Part shown: one piece after another, positions 14,210-14,742 of the stretch
How positions within the stretch are numbered: the stretch's first letter is position 1
Layout: each line of letters begins with the position of its first letter
NCBI GenBank assembly: GCA_964539235.1
Contig: CAZIIK010000001.1
Span: 1 to 14,742, forward strand
DNA length: 14,742 nucleotides
Reading direction: 5' to 3'
Origin: CAZIIK01 sp964539235
GTDB taxonomy: Bacteria; Pseudomonadota; Gammaproteobacteria; Francisellales; CACEW01
The notes under the pieces: generated by a model
The model's input: only the letters and a program-made list of their open reading frames with translations
The model's database searches: none
Told to the model about the DNA's origin: nothing
Program-made: the position numbers and the translations under genes

Positions 14210-14621
14210 CTATTCAACGGTGTCAAATAGCATTGATTTCGATACGTTATGTGCTTCTGCAATGTGTGATAGTTTTTTTAGGCCTTCCATTTGGATTTGA
14301 CGCACACGTTCTCGTGTCAGACCAATTTGCACGCCAATGGTTTCTAGGGTTTGGACATCGTGGCCATTGAGTCCAAAGCGCATGGAAAGGACTGTGCGTT
14401 GTTTTTCGCTTAATTGAGAAAGCCATTCCGTGAGTTGTTGGCACAGGTTTTGTTTTTCCAGTTTCTGCAGTGGACTGGCATCATTAGGATCTGCAATGGT
14501 TTCGAGTGTGGGGCGGCCAGAGTCATCATAGACTTCATCTAGTGAGCTCATGGTTTTTGCTTGCAGACAATACTTTTTTAACGTCTTCTATTGGCTGGCC
14601 AACGATAGTGCGCCTAGCTCG
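14210..14621 (-). pseudogene. rpoS: rpoS remnant: stationary-phase sigma factor, truncated and frameshifted
   Basis: From 14551 to 14210, 113 residues match the C-terminal third of RpoS. Region 3.2 is SSLDEVYDDSGRPTLETIAD. Region 4 has LSEKQRTVLSMRFGLNGHD and GLTRERVRQIQMEGLKKL, whose EGL and GLTRERVRQIQ favour RpoS over RpoD. Upstream in the neighbouring frame (14621 to about 14547) the reading GQPIEDVKKVLSASKNHE matches the preceding region 3.1 of RpoS (compare DKPVDDVSRMLRLNERI). A one-base shift near 14550-14558, possibly an extra A in the A5 run, thus breaks the gene. Above 14622 the similarity stops at a palindromic element and regions 1-2 are missing. A 113-residue fragment could start at ATG 14551 but would lack core-binding region 2. 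RpoS identity is from motifs; loss of function is inferred. Confidence 0.72.
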
Positions 14622-14742
14622 TTATAGATTTAGTCCATCCATGGTCTAAATCGACTCGCAAAACGTCGCAACCTAAATTTGCCGCGACCGTCCTCGTCAC
14701 CGATGCTACGCGACCTATGGCCTGCTACGCAATCGGCTCTCA
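14622..14742. repeat. Putative repeat or mobile element at the right edge
   Basis: The element begins where rpoS similarity ends. An imperfect palindrome, GATTTAG at 14627-14633 with CTAAATC at 14646-14652 and inner CCAT/ATGG, is followed by GC-rich sequence. TGCTACGC occurs twice, at 14704-14711 and 14723-14730. Both strands are open for about 35 codons in one frame each, and neither product resembles a known protein. Base composition differs from the flanking remnant. It continues beyond the window, so its full length and ends are unknown. Confidence 0.45.

Noticed and set aside
1..14742. CRISPR arrays, prophage, defence or secondary-metabolite clusters
   Set aside because: No regularly spaced direct repeats, phage structural genes or clustered biosynthetic enzymes were found.

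Overview
The window reads as chromosome of a gammaproteobacterium of moderate G+C. The conserved gene pairs (rplU-rpmA-obgE, dnaX-ybaB-recR, tRNA-Ser/ffs ahead of dnaX), the presence of rdgC and pdxB, and an RpoS-type sigma factor remnant all point there. The genus cannot be fixed from sequence alone. There is no phage, CRISPR or defence island. Most genes are housekeeping, with scars of mobile DNA and gene decay at both edges and in one intergenic gap.

Layout. The left edge (1-131) is the tail and terminus of an insertion sequence. It abuts an OmpR-type response regulator that has only its receiver domain (132-542, minus). A clear sigma-70 promoter then drives rplU-rpmA (824-1704). L21 carries a long histone-H1-like Lys/Ala/Pro tail. 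A strong terminator with a duplicated 5' arm separates rpmA from obgE (1913-2911). A REP-like palindrome lies between obgE and a four-gene minus-strand block, in transcription order rdgC, a CYTH triphosphatase gene, metF and rsmE (6485 down to 3056). A 455-base gap without a convincing protein gene leads to tRNA-Ser(GGA) and the 4.5S SRP RNA, whose promoter begins at the base after the tRNA CCA.

The plus-strand run dnaX-ybaB-recR-pdxB (7221-10827) is tightly packed, with 4- and 7-base overlaps. dnaX keeps an in-frame A AAA AAG slippery heptamer with a stop shortly after it in the -1 frame, as expected for tau/gamma production. htpG (10929-12836) has a textbook heat-shock sigma-32 promoter. 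Downstream is a 93-codon frame broken by an in-frame TAG and headed by a perfect 11-bp inverted repeat.

The right edge has a YheT-type alpha/beta hydrolase (13215-14165, minus) and a decayed rpoS remnant. That remnant is frameshifted near 14550 and cut off at about 14621, where a palindromic, probably repeated element begins (14622-14742).

Functionally the window covers ribosome assembly (L21, L27, ObgE, RsmE), protein targeting (SRP RNA), replication and repair (DnaX, YbaB, RecR, RdgC), one-carbon and vitamin B6 metabolism (MetF, PdxB), and heat-shock folding (HtpG). Loss of a response-regulator output domain, of rpoS integrity, and of a small gene by a nonsense codon together suggest a lineage shedding regulatory capacity. 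No new multi-gene system is evident. The most unusual items are the L21 tail, the broken rpoS beside a repeat, and the inverted repeat heading the amber-interrupted small gene.
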